Shown: piece by piece, positions 34,761-46,742 of the stretch
Numbering within the stretch: position 1 is the first letter of the stretch
Layout of the letters: each line of letters opens with the position of its first letter
DNA from: GCA-003244245 sp052390495
GTDB taxonomy: Bacteria; Actinomycetota; Actinomycetes; Mycobacteriales; Pseudonocardiaceae
NCBI GenBank assembly: GCA_052390495.1
Contig: JBQTGW010000146.1
Span: 1-64,000, forward strand
Direction of reading: 5' to 3'
Length of the DNA: 64,000 bases
Translations under genes and position numbers: made by a program
Notes under the pieces: model-generated
Database searches by the model: none
Seen by the model: only the letters and a program-made list of their open reading frames with translations
What the model was told of the DNA's origin: nothing

Positions 34761-34910
34761 GTGCCGTCCTCCAGCCGTTCCAGTCCCACCATAGCCAGCG
34801 GGTACCGGACTTCCGTGCGGGCAGATTAACGCCGAACACGCATGTCACGCCGCGGCGAGTGAGCAGCTTCACCCAAGCAGCTCCGTCCCGACATCAACGT
34901 CGCAGCCCGC

Positions 34911-36080
34911 TCAGCTCGGCGGGAGCGGTGGCAGCGCCTGCGGGGCACGTACCGCGCGCGCCCTGGCGGCCAGCACCGCGGCCAGGGTCTCGTAGTGCCA
35001 CCGACCGGCCTCTGGACCGACTACGCCGCGGCGCATCCGGTCCCGCAGGAATGCCAGTTCGGTGACCGCATTCTGGTAGTCGCGCACCGCATCGGCCGCC
35101 TCTTCGCCTGCTCGGCTGCGCACCGCAGCCAGCCAGCCTCGCCTACCTGCCAGGCTGGCCAGCAGCGGGACCTCGCTGGGAGCGATCCACCCCGCAGTCG
35201 CGAACCCAGGCAGCTGCGCAGCGACCACCCGTTGCTCCCGGCGGCGCTGCCAGACCACCAACCCGACCAGCCCAGCGAACAACGGCAGCATGATCACGAG
35301 GTAGACGACGACCAGATAGCCGAGACCGGCCGAGATGTTCCACAGCGCGTGCAGTAGCACCGCACCCAGATAGCCGAAGAAGGGCAGGACCAGCATCGCG
35401 AGCGGGCTGCGGGAGCGTACTGCCAGGCCCACCGCGATCCCGATCATCGCAGTGAACACCGGATGCGCGAAGGGCGAGAGCACCCCGCGCACAATGAACA
35501 CGCCGATGACACCACCGTCCTCCCCGGCCAGCCCGTCGGTAGCAAACGCACGTCCGAAGTAGAGGATGTTCTCGGTGAACGCGAAACCCGCGGCGACCAG
35601 CCCCGCGTAGACGATCCCGTCGACGACGCCGTCGAATTCGCGGCGCCGCCACCACACCAGACCGAACAGGAATGCGCCCTTGAATGCCTCCTCGGCAATC
35701 GGGGCGGAGACCACCGCTCCCACCAGGTCACCGCTGCCCGCGCCGAGTGCCTGCTCACCTATCACCGCCACTGTGTCGTTGATGACGCCCGCGCCGAGCG
35801 CACTGACCCCAGCGCCCCACAGGAATGCGGCCAGCAGCAGCCCGGACGGCTCCGGCTCCCAGCGATCCACCCAGAGGAAGGCGGCCACCACCAGCACCAC
35901 CGGCAGCACCGCAGCGAGCGTGCCCACCAGCACGGCCGCGCTCCCGATGCTCGTGCTCAGTAGACCAAGCACGATCAGCGCTGGGATCGCCAGTGCGACC
36001 AAGCTGAGCACGGGACCCAACACGCGCCGATTGTGCTGCTGCCTCCACGGCTGGTGAGTGCCTGCCCCGGCAGTGCTCAT
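34911..36080 (-). CDS. PrsW-family intramembrane metalloprotease-like protein
   Basis: About nine membrane helices in the first 290 residues, then a basic cytoplasmic tail of 100 residues. The PrsW signature motifs are in place: EExxK in APIAEEAFKG, FTEN in FAFTENILYFGR, H in SPFAHPVFTAMIG, and LLHALWN. PrsW in Bacillus cleaves anti-sigma factor RsiW; the target here is unknown. It is 389 residues, on the same strand as the DUF6779 gene. Confidence 0.88.
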   Translation of the reverse strand: MSTAGAGTHQPWRQQHNRRVLGPVLSLVALAIPALIVLGLLSTSIGSAAVLVGTLAAVLPVVLVVAAFLWVDRWEPEPSGLLLAAFLWGAGVSALGAGVINDTVAVIGEQALGAGSGDLVGAVVSAPIAEEAFKGAFLFGLVWWRRREFDGVVDGIVYAGLVAAGFAFTENILYFGRAFATDGLAGEDGGVIGVFIVRGVLSPFAHPVFTAMIGIAVGLAVRSRSPLAMLVLPFFGYLGAVLLHALWNISAGLGYLVVVYLVIMLPLFAGLVGLVVWQRRREQRVVAAQLPGFATAGWIAPSEVPLLASLAGRRGWLAAVRSRAGEEAADAVRDYQNAVTELAFLRDRMRRGVVGPEAGRWHYETLAAVLAARARAVRAPQALPPLPPS

Positions 36081-36128
36081 GGAATCGCAGCCTAGGTGTT
36101 TTCTGGAGGACCTGCGGGAGGAACGTAC

Positions 36129-37082
36129 TCAGTCGTCCGGACGACTGTGCCTGCGGCGTGGGGTAGGACTCTCCCCATAGGAGGCCAACAGCTCGTTCAC
36201 TGGCCGCCGATGGTGCGACCCATCGCTGTTTGCCTCGTGCGCGGCGTGCGAGGTACTCCCGTACCTTGGCGCGCTCGTACTGCTGTGCCTACCGCTCTGT
36301 GATGTCTGCCGGCTCACCGGGCTCGATGTCTGCCGGCTCACCTGACCGTCCGGCGGATCCTCGTCGAGCGCTGATCGCCAGGACGGCGTCGGGGGGACCG
36401 CTGGGCTCCATGTCCGGTTCACCGCGTCCGTTGCGAGCTCGGCTTCCGCTTGGGCATAAATGTTCGGGAAGTCCGGCTGCCTCATCTCCCATGAATCCCG
36501 CCCTGTTGGGCCGACCCCTCGCACCGTCGACTCAGCGGAAGGAAGACTAGGCACCATCCTGGGTACCGTTTTCGTCGCTGACATCCTGCCGTGGCTGTCG
36601 GCGCCCGTCCAGGAGTGATCAGGCATCGGAAGCAAACGAGTGGATTCGGCCCGTAGCGCAACCCGCTCCACCAGTACGTCCCTACCCAGCAGGTTTCGGA
36701 GAGTGTCCCGCAGCGCAGCCAGCTCACCACGCAACGCCACGATCTCATTCTGCTCACGCCGTTCGACCTGCTCGCGCAGCTCGCGTTCCACCTTCAGCTC
36801 GTGCTCCCGCCGGGCCGCGATCTCGCGATCCAGTTCAAGTTGGTAGATCGCGCGCAGTTCGCCGGCCCGTTCCACGCCGGAACTGACCTCGCGGCGCATC
36901 CGCACGGCAGCGAAGGTCCCGAACAGCGTCGCCCACAGTGCCGCGACGATACCCAGCCGCAATAACCGGGAATCGTCGCTGCCGAGGGCCAGCACGGCCG
37001 CCGCCAGTACCGCCAACACAACGCTGCCGAGTATCAGAACGCGGCCGGTCTCATGCCGTAACGCAGGCTTGGGGCCGGTCAT
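36129..37082 (-). CDS. Membrane-anchored coiled-coil protein, DUF6779-like
   Basis: Two membrane helices (VLILGSVVLAVLAAAVLALG and LLRLGIVAALWATLFGTFAAV) lead into a long charged coiled coil (LELDREIAARREHELKVERELREQVERREQN). A 150-residue Ser/Thr/Pro-rich disordered tail carries a small duplication (SRQTSSPVSRQTS). Similar proteins occupy this place beside PrsW and DUF3180 genes in Pseudonocardiales and mycobacteria. Function is unknown; the layout would suit a scaffold at the membrane. Confidence 0.8.
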   Translation of the reverse strand: MTGPKPALRHETGRVLILGSVVLAVLAAAVLALGSDDSRLLRLGIVAALWATLFGTFAAVRMRREVSSGVERAGELRAIYQLELDREIAARREHELKVERELREQVERREQNEIVALRGELAALRDTLRNLLGRDVLVERVALRAESTRLLPMPDHSWTGADSHGRMSATKTVPRMVPSLPSAESTVRGVGPTGRDSWEMRQPDFPNIYAQAEAELATDAVNRTWSPAVPPTPSWRSALDEDPPDGQVSRQTSSPVSRQTSQSGRHSSTSAPRYGSTSHAAHEANSDGSHHRRPVNELLASYGESPTPRRRHSRPDD

Positions 37083-37142
37083 GGCGCATACCGTACCTGC
37101 CAGCGCAGCTGCTGTAGAGATCGCGGCGCTTAGCAGTCGGAG

Positions 37143-37634
37143 CTATGCGTCGGGCTGGTGGTCCTCGGTCAGGCGGTCGTCGCCGCGGTGCTCACCCGGA
37201 ATGTGCGGGGTCCGGCAGCAGTACTCCAGCCAGAGCCCGGCCGCCACCAGTGCCCCCGCGCAGAACATCCCCACCAAGGCGGTCACGGTGTCCGAGGCGG
37301 CGTCCGGCACCCGGTCGCGCTGTGGCAGCACGTGGAACAGCACCCCCGACCAGGCACCAGCCGTGATGGCCCCGGCCATGGACGACGCCTTGGCCAGCAC
37401 GACAGCCTTCGCCGCGGTGAGCGCCTGCACCGGCTGGGCGCCTGGCCTGCGTTGAATCCGTGCCCGCAGCGTCACGCCCAGCACCACCTCGACGACCGCG
37501 ACGACGAACAGCGTGGTACCGGCCAGTGGCGGTAGCGGCGGCAGATCGCCATAGGACAGCCGAAACAACAGATTCACCAGCACCGCTGCGACGGCGCCTG
37601 CGCCTACCAGATCCCGGGCTCGGGTGAAGGTCAT
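37143..37634 (-). CDS. DUF3180 membrane protein
   Basis: Four predicted membrane helices in 163 residues (VGAGAVAAVLVNLLFRL, TTLFVVAVVEVVLGVTL, ASSMAGAITAGAWSGVLF, VTALVGMFCAGALVAAGLWL) with short loops. It is the Rv3605c orthologue by position. The start is ATG 37634, which overlaps the folK stop by 4 bp; the longer open frame upstream is antisense-like. Conserved at the end of the fol operon in actinobacteria, function unknown. Confidence 0.88.
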   Translation of the reverse strand: MTFTRARDLVGAGAVAAVLVNLLFRLSYGDLPPLPPLAGTTLFVVAVVEVVLGVTLRARIQRRPGAQPVQALTAAKAVVLAKASSMAGAITAGAWSGVLFHVLPQRDRVPDAASDTVTALVGMFCAGALVAAGLWLEYCCRTPHIPGEHRGDDRLTEDHQPDA

Positions 37635-38167
37635 GATGCCCCCAACGAACGGACAGCCAGGTGGACGGCCAGGTCGTCGCGTCGCCGCAGGCCACGCAGC
37701 TGCGCTACGGGCAGCGCGGCGACCAGCTCGGCCACCGGACCGTGTCCGGGCAGCACCGCGCTGGGCGCCACGTCCAGCCACGGCACGAGCACGAAAGCAC
37801 GCTGGTGCGCCCGTGGGTGCGGCAACGTCAGGTGTGGATCGTTGCGGTGGGTCTCCTCCGGAGAGGTGCGCTCCACGTCGATCACGTCCACGTCCAGGGT
37901 GCGCGGCCCCCACCGGATCTCCCTGGTTCGCCCGGCGGCCGCCTCACAGCGCTGGCCACGGCGCAGCCACTCCAGCGCATCGGCATCCGGATCGTCGACC
38001 AGCATTACGGCGTTGAGGAAGTCATCCTGCTCGGCGACCCCCCAGGGCACGGTCGCATACACCGGTGACGCCGCGCGCACGCAGCCGCCCAACATGGTGA
38101 CGCAGCCCTGCAGGTACGCCAGCCGATCACCGACGTTCGACCCGATCGACAGCACCGCCGCGCTCAT
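37631..38167 (-). CDS. folK: 6-hydroxymethyl-7,8-dihydropterin pyrophosphokinase
   Basis: HPPK transfers pyrophosphate from ATP to hydroxymethyl-dihydropterin. The N-terminal LSIGSNVGDRLAYLQ, the FLNAVMLVDD segment and the WGPRTLDVDVIDVERT signature with its metal-binding Asp pair are conserved, as is LTLPHPRAHQRAFVLVPW. The 178-residue size is usual. It is coupled by 4-bp overlaps both to folB upstream and to the DUF3180 gene downstream. Confidence 0.96.
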   Translation of the reverse strand: MSAAVLSIGSNVGDRLAYLQGCVTMLGGCVRAASPVYATVPWGVAEQDDFLNAVMLVDDPDADALEWLRRGQRCEAAAGRTREIRWGPRTLDVDVIDVERTSPEETHRNDPHLTLPHPRAHQRAFVLVPWLDVAPSAVLPGHGPVAELVAALPVAQLRGLRRRDDLAVHLAVRSLGAS

Positions 38168-38523
38168 CGGGACCGCCGCGTGGTGATGGCGACGTCGGCA
38201 AAGTTGAGCCCGATGGGTGCGGCGGGCTTGTGCACCGTCACCTCGACTGCTTGCACCCGCTCGTCGACCAGGATCTCGCAGGCGATCCGCGCGGCCACCG
38301 TCTCGATCAGGTCGCAGGGTTCTCCCCCGACGACTCGGGCGGCAAGCTGGGCCAGCTCGCCGTAGTCCAGTGTCGCGGACAGCTCATCGGTTGCCGCGGC
38401 GGGACCGAGGTCCAGCCACACCGTCGCGTCGACGACGAACTCCTGCCCCCGCGCCCGCTCCTGCTCGTGCACCCCGTGCCTGCCGTGCACCCGCAACCCG
38501 GTGAGGGTGATCCGGTCATTCAC
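38164..38523 (-). CDS. folB: Dihydroneopterin aldolase
   Basis: Cleaves dihydroneopterin to hydroxymethyl-dihydropterin and glycolaldehyde. The family pattern is clear: ITLTGLRVHGRHGVHEQERARGQ with the catalytic-site Glu, TLDYGELAQL, CDLIETVAARIA and VEVTVHKPAAPIG, including the key Lys. It has 119 residues and a GTG start overlapping the folP stop. Confidence 0.96.
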   Translation of the reverse strand: MNDRITLTGLRVHGRHGVHEQERARGQEFVVDATVWLDLGPAAATDELSATLDYGELAQLAARVVGGEPCDLIETVAARIACEILVDERVQAVEVTVHKPAAPIGLNFADVAITTRRSR

Positions 38524-39392
38524 CGTGGACCTCCCGCCCGGCTGTCCTTCGACGCGGCGAGCTGCCAGGCGGTGGCGACCGCGATGGCGTCGCGCGAGCC
38601 CACCACGTCGTGCACCCGGACTCCCCAGACACCCGCCGCGGCGGCCAGCGCGGACACCGCGGCGGTGGCCGTGTCGCGCCGCCCCGGGTGGCGTGGAGTG
38701 CCGTCCGCCTCGGCGAGCAGGGTACCCAGGAACCGCTTGCGGGACGCCCCGATCAGCAGCGGGAACCCCAGTTCGACGAGCACGCCGAGGTGCCGTAGAA
38801 GCGCCCAGTTGTGCGCCGCATTCTTGGCGAAGCCGAGGCCGGGGTCCAGCACCAGCGCTGCCGGGTCCACCCCGGCGAGCACCGCGGCATCGACCCGAGC
38901 CACCAGCTCGGCGCGCACCTCGGCGACGACGTCGTGGTAGTCGGCCAGCTCATCCATTCGATTGCTGTGCCCACGCCAGTGCATGAGGACCCATGGCACT
39001 CGGCAGCGCGCCATCGTGGGTGCCATCGCCGGATCGGCGAGACCGCCGGACACGTCGTTGACGATGATCGCGCCGGCCTCCAACGCTGCCTCGGCGACCT
39101 GCGCACGGGTGGTGTCCACGCTGCAGGGCACACCGTGGGCGGCCAGCTCACGGAGCACGGGCACGACCCGGGCGATCTCGGTGCCCGCATCAACCCGATG
39201 CGCCCCTGGACGGGTGGACTCGCCCCCCACGTCGACGAGATCGGCCCCCTGCGCGTGCAGCGCCACGCCGTGAGCCACGGCGTCATCGCGGTCGAGGAAC
39301 CGCCCGCCGTCACTGAAGGAGTCGGGTGTGACGTTGAGGATGCCCATCACCACGCAGCGGCCGGGATCGGGCAGCACCGGGTGCACGATCAT
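38520..39392 (-). CDS. folP: Dihydropteroate synthase
   Basis: Condenses p-aminobenzoate with the activated pterin; the sulfonamide target. The TIM-barrel motifs GILNVTPDSFSDGG, DVGGESTRPGA, IIVNDVSGG and GASRKRFLG are intact. The correct start is ATG 39392 inside the folE stop (ATGA), giving 290 residues; the much longer open frame upstream is antisense to folE in another frame. It belongs to the folE-folP-folB-folK operon downstream of ftsH. Confidence 0.97.
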   Translation of the reverse strand: MIVHPVLPDPGRCVVMGILNVTPDSFSDGGRFLDRDDAVAHGVALHAQGADLVDVGGESTRPGAHRVDAGTEIARVVPVLRELAAHGVPCSVDTTRAQVAEAALEAGAIIVNDVSGGLADPAMAPTMARCRVPWVLMHWRGHSNRMDELADYHDVVAEVRAELVARVDAAVLAGVDPAALVLDPGLGFAKNAAHNWALLRHLGVLVELGFPLLIGASRKRFLGTLLAEADGTPRHPGRRDTATAAVSALAAAAGVWGVRVHDVVGSRDAIAVATAWQLAASKDSRAGGPR

Positions 39393-39966
39393 CTCCGCCT
39401 CATCAGTTCCAGTACCTCGCTGCGCGAGGAGGCGCTGGTCTTGAACATCCCCCGCACCGCCGATGTGGTGGTGGTCGTCCCGGGCTTGCGGATGCCGCGC
39501 ATCGCCATGCACAGATGCTCGGCCTCGATCACCACGATCACCCCGCGTGGCTCCAGCCTGCGCACCAGCGCGTCGGCGATCTGCGAGGTGAGCCGCTCCT
39601 GGACCTGGGGACGCTTGGCATACAGGTCGACCAGCCGGGCCAGCTTGGACAGCCCGGTCACCCTGCCTTCGGCGTTCGGGATGTACCCGACGTGCGCCAT
39701 GCCATGAAACGGCACCAGGTGATGCTCGCATTGGCTGTACATCGCGATGTCCCTGACGAGCACGAGCTCGTCGTGCCCCTCGTCGAAGGTCCGCTCCAGC
39801 ACCGTGTCCGGGTCGACGAACAGGCCCGCAAACATCTCCTGGTAAGCCCGCGCGACCCGCGCCGGAGTGTCCCGCAAGCCGTCCCGTTCCGGGTCCTCCC
39901 CGCAAGCGATCAGCAGCTCCCGCACCGCCGCCTCAGCTCGGGAACGGTCGAAGGAGCGGACCAAGC

Positions 39967-39970
<4 letters not shown>
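39389..39970 (-). CDS. folE: GTP cyclohydrolase I
   Basis: First step of folate synthesis, GTP to dihydroneopterin triphosphate. Zinc and catalytic residues sit in YSQCEHHLVPFHG and EHLCMAM; GLSKLARLVDLYAKRPQVQERLT is the family signature. It has 193 residues and a GTG start overlapping the ftsH stop by 4 bp, so folate genes are translationally coupled to the protease. Confidence 0.97.
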
Positions 39971-43692
<3,722 letters not shown>

Positions 43693-43885
43693 TCGGCTAC
43701 GGCCCTCGGCGGCCTCGACCCTCCTGAGCAGATGTCGCGTGGCGGTGGCCCGCCATGGCAGGACAGCAGAACAGTCCTAGTTTGGTCCAGCGTACCGGGC
43801 CTACTTGCGTGTCGGCCCGGGGAGAACCCGGCCTGCTCCCCCTCAACGGCGAAACTCGCCCAAACGTTCCGGTCAGTCGGATGGT

Positions 43886-44440
43886 CTAGTTGGCGTAGAC
43901 CTTGGGGTCAAGGGTTCCAATGTAAGGCAGGTCACGATAGCGCTCAGCGTAGTCCAAGCCGTACCCGACAACGAACTCGTTGGGGATGTCGAAACCAACG
44001 TAGCGCACCGGCACGTCGACTTTGACCGCATCCGGCTTGCGGAGCAGGGTGCACACCTCCAGAGAAGCTGGGCGGCGCGCGGCCAAGTTCTTGAGCAGCC
44101 AGGACAGCGTCAAGCCCGAGTCCAGGATGTCCTCCACGATGAGCACATCGCGGCCCGCGATGTCCCGGTCCAGGTCCTTGAGGATCCGCACCACACCCGA
44201 GGACGAGGTCGCGGAACCGTAAGAGGCCACCGCCATGAATTCCAGCTGTACCGGAATCGGCAGCGCACGGGCAAGATCGGTCATGAACATCACGGCGCCC
44301 TTGAGCACCCCGATCAGCAGCAGGTCCCGGCTGCCCCGCTCGGTTCGGAAGTCAGCGGCGACCTCCTCGGCGAGCGCAGCGATACGTCGCTGGATCTGCT
44401 CCGCAGTGACGAGCACGGCAGCGATGTGGCCCGAATACAC
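43886..44440 (-). CDS. hpt: Hypoxanthine phosphoribosyltransferase
   Basis: Purine salvage enzyme converting hypoxanthine (and guanine) with PRPP to IMP/GMP. The PRPP loop is in VLIVEDILDSGLTL; LLIGVLKGAVMFMTDLARAL, FMAVASYGS and VGFDIPNEFVVGYGLDYAERYRDLPYIG are diagnostic. I choose GTG 44440 (VYSGHIAAVLVTAEQIQ; 184 residues) after a G-rich Shine-Dalgarno; the frame is open upstream but not homologous. It lies between tilS and ftsH, as in mycobacteria and Streptomyces. Confidence 0.95.
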   Translation of the reverse strand: MYSGHIAAVLVTAEQIQRRIAALAEEVAADFRTERGSRDLLLIGVLKGAVMFMTDLARALPIPVQLEFMAVASYGSATSSSGVVRILKDLDRDIAGRDVLIVEDILDSGLTLSWLLKNLAARRPASLEVCTLLRKPDAVKVDVPVRYVGFDIPNEFVVGYGLDYAERYRDLPYIGTLDPKVYAN

Positions 44441-44529
44441 GGCCGGTACCCCCCCATCCGGTGTCGTCGGTAACTGTGTCGTGACTTTGGGTCCATTCTG
44501 AGCTGACTCTGGGGTACCTCTGGGGTGAC

Positions 44530-45615
44530 TCACGAAAGGTGCAGCTTGCCATGTGATCGGTACACCCGCGAATCTCCGGGCAACCACACAGCGCCCTGCC
44601 CCGACCACCTACCGATCAGGTCGTCAGCCGCGCGCAGGTGAGCGTCGGTGAGCTCGGGTACCCCGGCGTCGAGCAGCCAGCGACGCAGCGCCCGGCGACG
44701 CACGGGCGCAGGCGCCGCTTGCAGCATCGGCACGTGCAGCGCTGTGCCCTTCCCCACAGTGCCCTTCCCCACAGTGCCCTTCCCTGCGGCGCCCTTCCCT
44801 GCGGCGCCCTTCCCTGCGGCGTCCTTCCCTGCGGCGCCCTTCCCTGCGGCGTCCAGCGCCGCGGCGGACAGCAGGGCGCGGGCGTGATCTTCCAGCAGAT
44901 CGAGGTCCTCCTGCAATTGTGCGGCGGTGCGGGCCAGCGCCTGCGCCACCCCTCCGCCCAGCACATCCTCCAGTAGCGGCAGCACCTCGGTTCGCAGCCG
45001 GACCCGGCGGAACCGGGAGTCGACGTTGTGCGGGTCGGCCCACGGAGTCAGGCCCAGCCCGGCGCAGGCGGCAACGGTGACCTCCCGGCGGACGCCCAGC
45101 AGTGGCCGACCCCAGGGCGGGTCGAGTTCACGCATCCCGGCCAGCGAACGCGGCCCAGAGCCCCGTCCCAATCCGAGCAGGACGGTTTCAGCCTGGTCAT
45201 CCAGGGTATGCCCGAGCAGCACCAGCGCCCCCACGGGCGACGCCGCGCGCAACGCCGCGTACCGGGCTCGGCGCGCCGCCGCCTCAAGACCGCCCGGCCC
45301 TTCGACCGTGACCTCCAGGACCCGAACCTCGGTGGCGCCGAGCTCGCGCAGCCGCTGCGCCGCGGTCTGTGCCACCCGCTGGGAATCAGGTTGCAGCCGG
45401 TGATCGACGACCAGACCGTGCACCGCCAAGCCGAGCCGCCCTGCGCAGTGCACGGTCGCAGCGGCCAGCGCCAGCGAATCGGCACCACCCGAGCAGGCCA
45501 CCGCAACGGCGTCTCCCGTGCAGTGCGCGGCCAGGAATCGCCGGACCGCGGTGCGCACCGCGGTGACCGCCGCGGGCGGGCGCGCCGTGCGTACGGCACC
45601 CGGCGTCGTACTCAC
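44530..45615 (-). CDS. tilS: tRNA(Ile)-lysidine synthetase with an internal pentapeptide repeat
   Basis: Modifies the AUA-reading tRNA-Ile anticodon by adding lysine to C34. PP-loop motif CSGGADSLALA; LVVDHRLQPDS; GHTLDDQAETVLLGLGRGSG. The start is GTG 45615, overlapping the stop of the upstream protease gene (GTGA), giving 361 residues. An Ala/Gly/Lys tandem repeat of seven pentapeptides (AAGKG, AAGKD, TVGKG) interrupts the C-terminal region between the helical linker and ALHVPMLQAAP. The repeat probably forms a flexible basic loop. Confidence 0.93.
   Translation of the reverse strand: MSTTPGAVRTARPPAAVTAVRTAVRRFLAAHCTGDAVAVACSGGADSLALAAATVHCAGRLGLAVHGLVVDHRLQPDSQRVAQTAAQRLRELGATEVRVLEVTVEGPGGLEAAARRARYAALRAASPVGALVLLGHTLDDQAETVLLGLGRGSGPRSLAGMRELDPPWGRPLLGVRREVTVAACAGLGLTPWADPHNVDSRFRRVRLRTEVLPLLEDVLGGGVAQALARTAAQLQEDLDLLEDHARALLSAAALDAAGKGAAGKDAAGKGAAGKGAAGKGTVGKGTVGKGTALHVPMLQAAPAPVRRRALRRWLLDAGVPELTDAHLRAADDLIGRWSGQGAVWLPGDSRVYRSHGKLHLS
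44746..44850 (-). repeat. Seven 15-bp tandem repeats inside tilS
   Basis: Seven units of 15 bp. Two are gcccttccccacagt and five are gcccttccctgcggc or its gtcctt variant, each encoding one pentapeptide. The high identity between units indicates recent expansion. The length is a multiple of three, so copy-number changes keep the frame. Confidence 0.93.
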
Positions 45616-46742
45616 CTCACCCGGCGCAGCCAGACTGCCGGGTCGGTGATCTCGGCGCGAGTGGGCAGCGTCTCCGGTGATGTCCACACCGCATTGAACC
45701 CGGCCATGCCGACAGCATCCACCACATGGCGGGTGAACGCGGCGCCCTCGGCGTACTGGCGCAGTTTGGCGTCGATCCCCAGCAGCGCCCGCATCACCCG
45801 CTCAGCGAGCCCGCCACCCTGCCTGCGGACGGTGAACCGCTGGCGGATCTGGCGAACCGAAGGCACCACCTCAGGCCCTACGGCGTCCATCACGTAGTCG
45901 GCATGACCTTCCAGCAGGGTGGCCATGGCCAGCAGCCGGTCCAGCGCCGCCCGCTGCTCGGCCGACTGCAGCAGGGTGAGCAGGGCGAGCGGGTCTGAAC
46001 CACCAGCCTCACCCCGCCGGGCGCCACGCAACGCCGAGGGCAACCGGCTGAGCATCCCAGCGAGGGACTCCGGATCGTCGATTGCGGTGATGAAGGTGTG
46101 CACCTGGCTGGCGAAGTGGTCACGTAGCCAGGGCACGGCGTTGAACTGCAGCCGGTGGGTCGCCTCATGCAGGCACACCCACATCTGGAAGTCGTCGGCG
46201 GGAACGGCTAGTACCCGCTGGACCGTAAGCACGTTGGGCGCGACGAGCAGCAACTGTCCCGGGGCTGCCGCCGGGCCGCCGAACGGATCGTACTGCCCGA
46301 GTACCCGAGAGCCGAGGAACGCAAGCGCCACCCCGACCTGCACGCCTGCGGTCCTGGCCAGCATGCGCCGCGCCACCCCTTGGGGGGGTGCACCGCGATC
46401 GGAGAGCAACATTTGCAGGCCGCCGGTCGCCGCGTCCACCCAGCCACGGCGGTCCACCACCTCGGCTGGGCGGGGCGCCAGGCCGTCGTCCATGCCGGTC
46501 AGCTCCCGCACATGTCCCTCGGCGGTGACCGCCAGCTCCCGTAGCCTGCGCACCGTCAGCGCCGCCTCGTCGGCGGCGACTGAAGGCCCGGATGACAACA
46601 AGCGACGCGCGGTACTGGCCGCGACACCCCAGTCGATGGGCGATTCGACGGTTCGACCATCCATGTCCGACTCGGCGTCCAGGTCTGATTCGGCAAGCGC
46701 GGGATGTCCCATGCCGACGACGGTACGCACCACTAGCGGCAT
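45612..46742 (-). CDS. Zinc-dependent metalloprotease of the DUF2342 / F420-associated type
   Basis: A 376-residue protein orthologous by position to Rv3626c. The gluzincin-type site HEATH is in VCLHEATHRLQF, and a second conserved Glu/His block is LLEGHADYVMDAVG. APNVLTVQRVLAVPADDFQMWV is typical of the family, once annotated as coenzyme F420 biosynthesis-associated. The substrate is unknown. It overlaps dacB upstream by 10 bp and tilS downstream by 4 bp. Confidence 0.9.
   Translation of the reverse strand: MPLVVRTVVGMGHPALAESDLDAESDMDGRTVESPIDWGVAASTARRLLSSGPSVAADEAALTVRRLRELAVTAEGHVRELTGMDDGLAPRPAEVVDRRGWVDAATGGLQMLLSDRGAPPQGVARRMLARTAGVQVGVALAFLGSRVLGQYDPFGGPAAAPGQLLLVAPNVLTVQRVLAVPADDFQMWVCLHEATHRLQFNAVPWLRDHFASQVHTFITAIDDPESLAGMLSRLPSALRGARRGEAGGSDPLALLTLLQSAEQRAALDRLLAMATLLEGHADYVMDAVGPEVVPSVRQIRQRFTVRRQGGGLAERVMRALLGIDAKLRQYAEGAAFTRHVVDAVGMAGFNAVWTSPETLPTRAEITDPAVWLRRVR

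Noticed and set aside
38520..39905. folP starting at 39905 (461 codons)
   Set aside because: The first 171 codons are an out-of-frame reading of folE; true start is ATG 39392 in an ATGA overlap.
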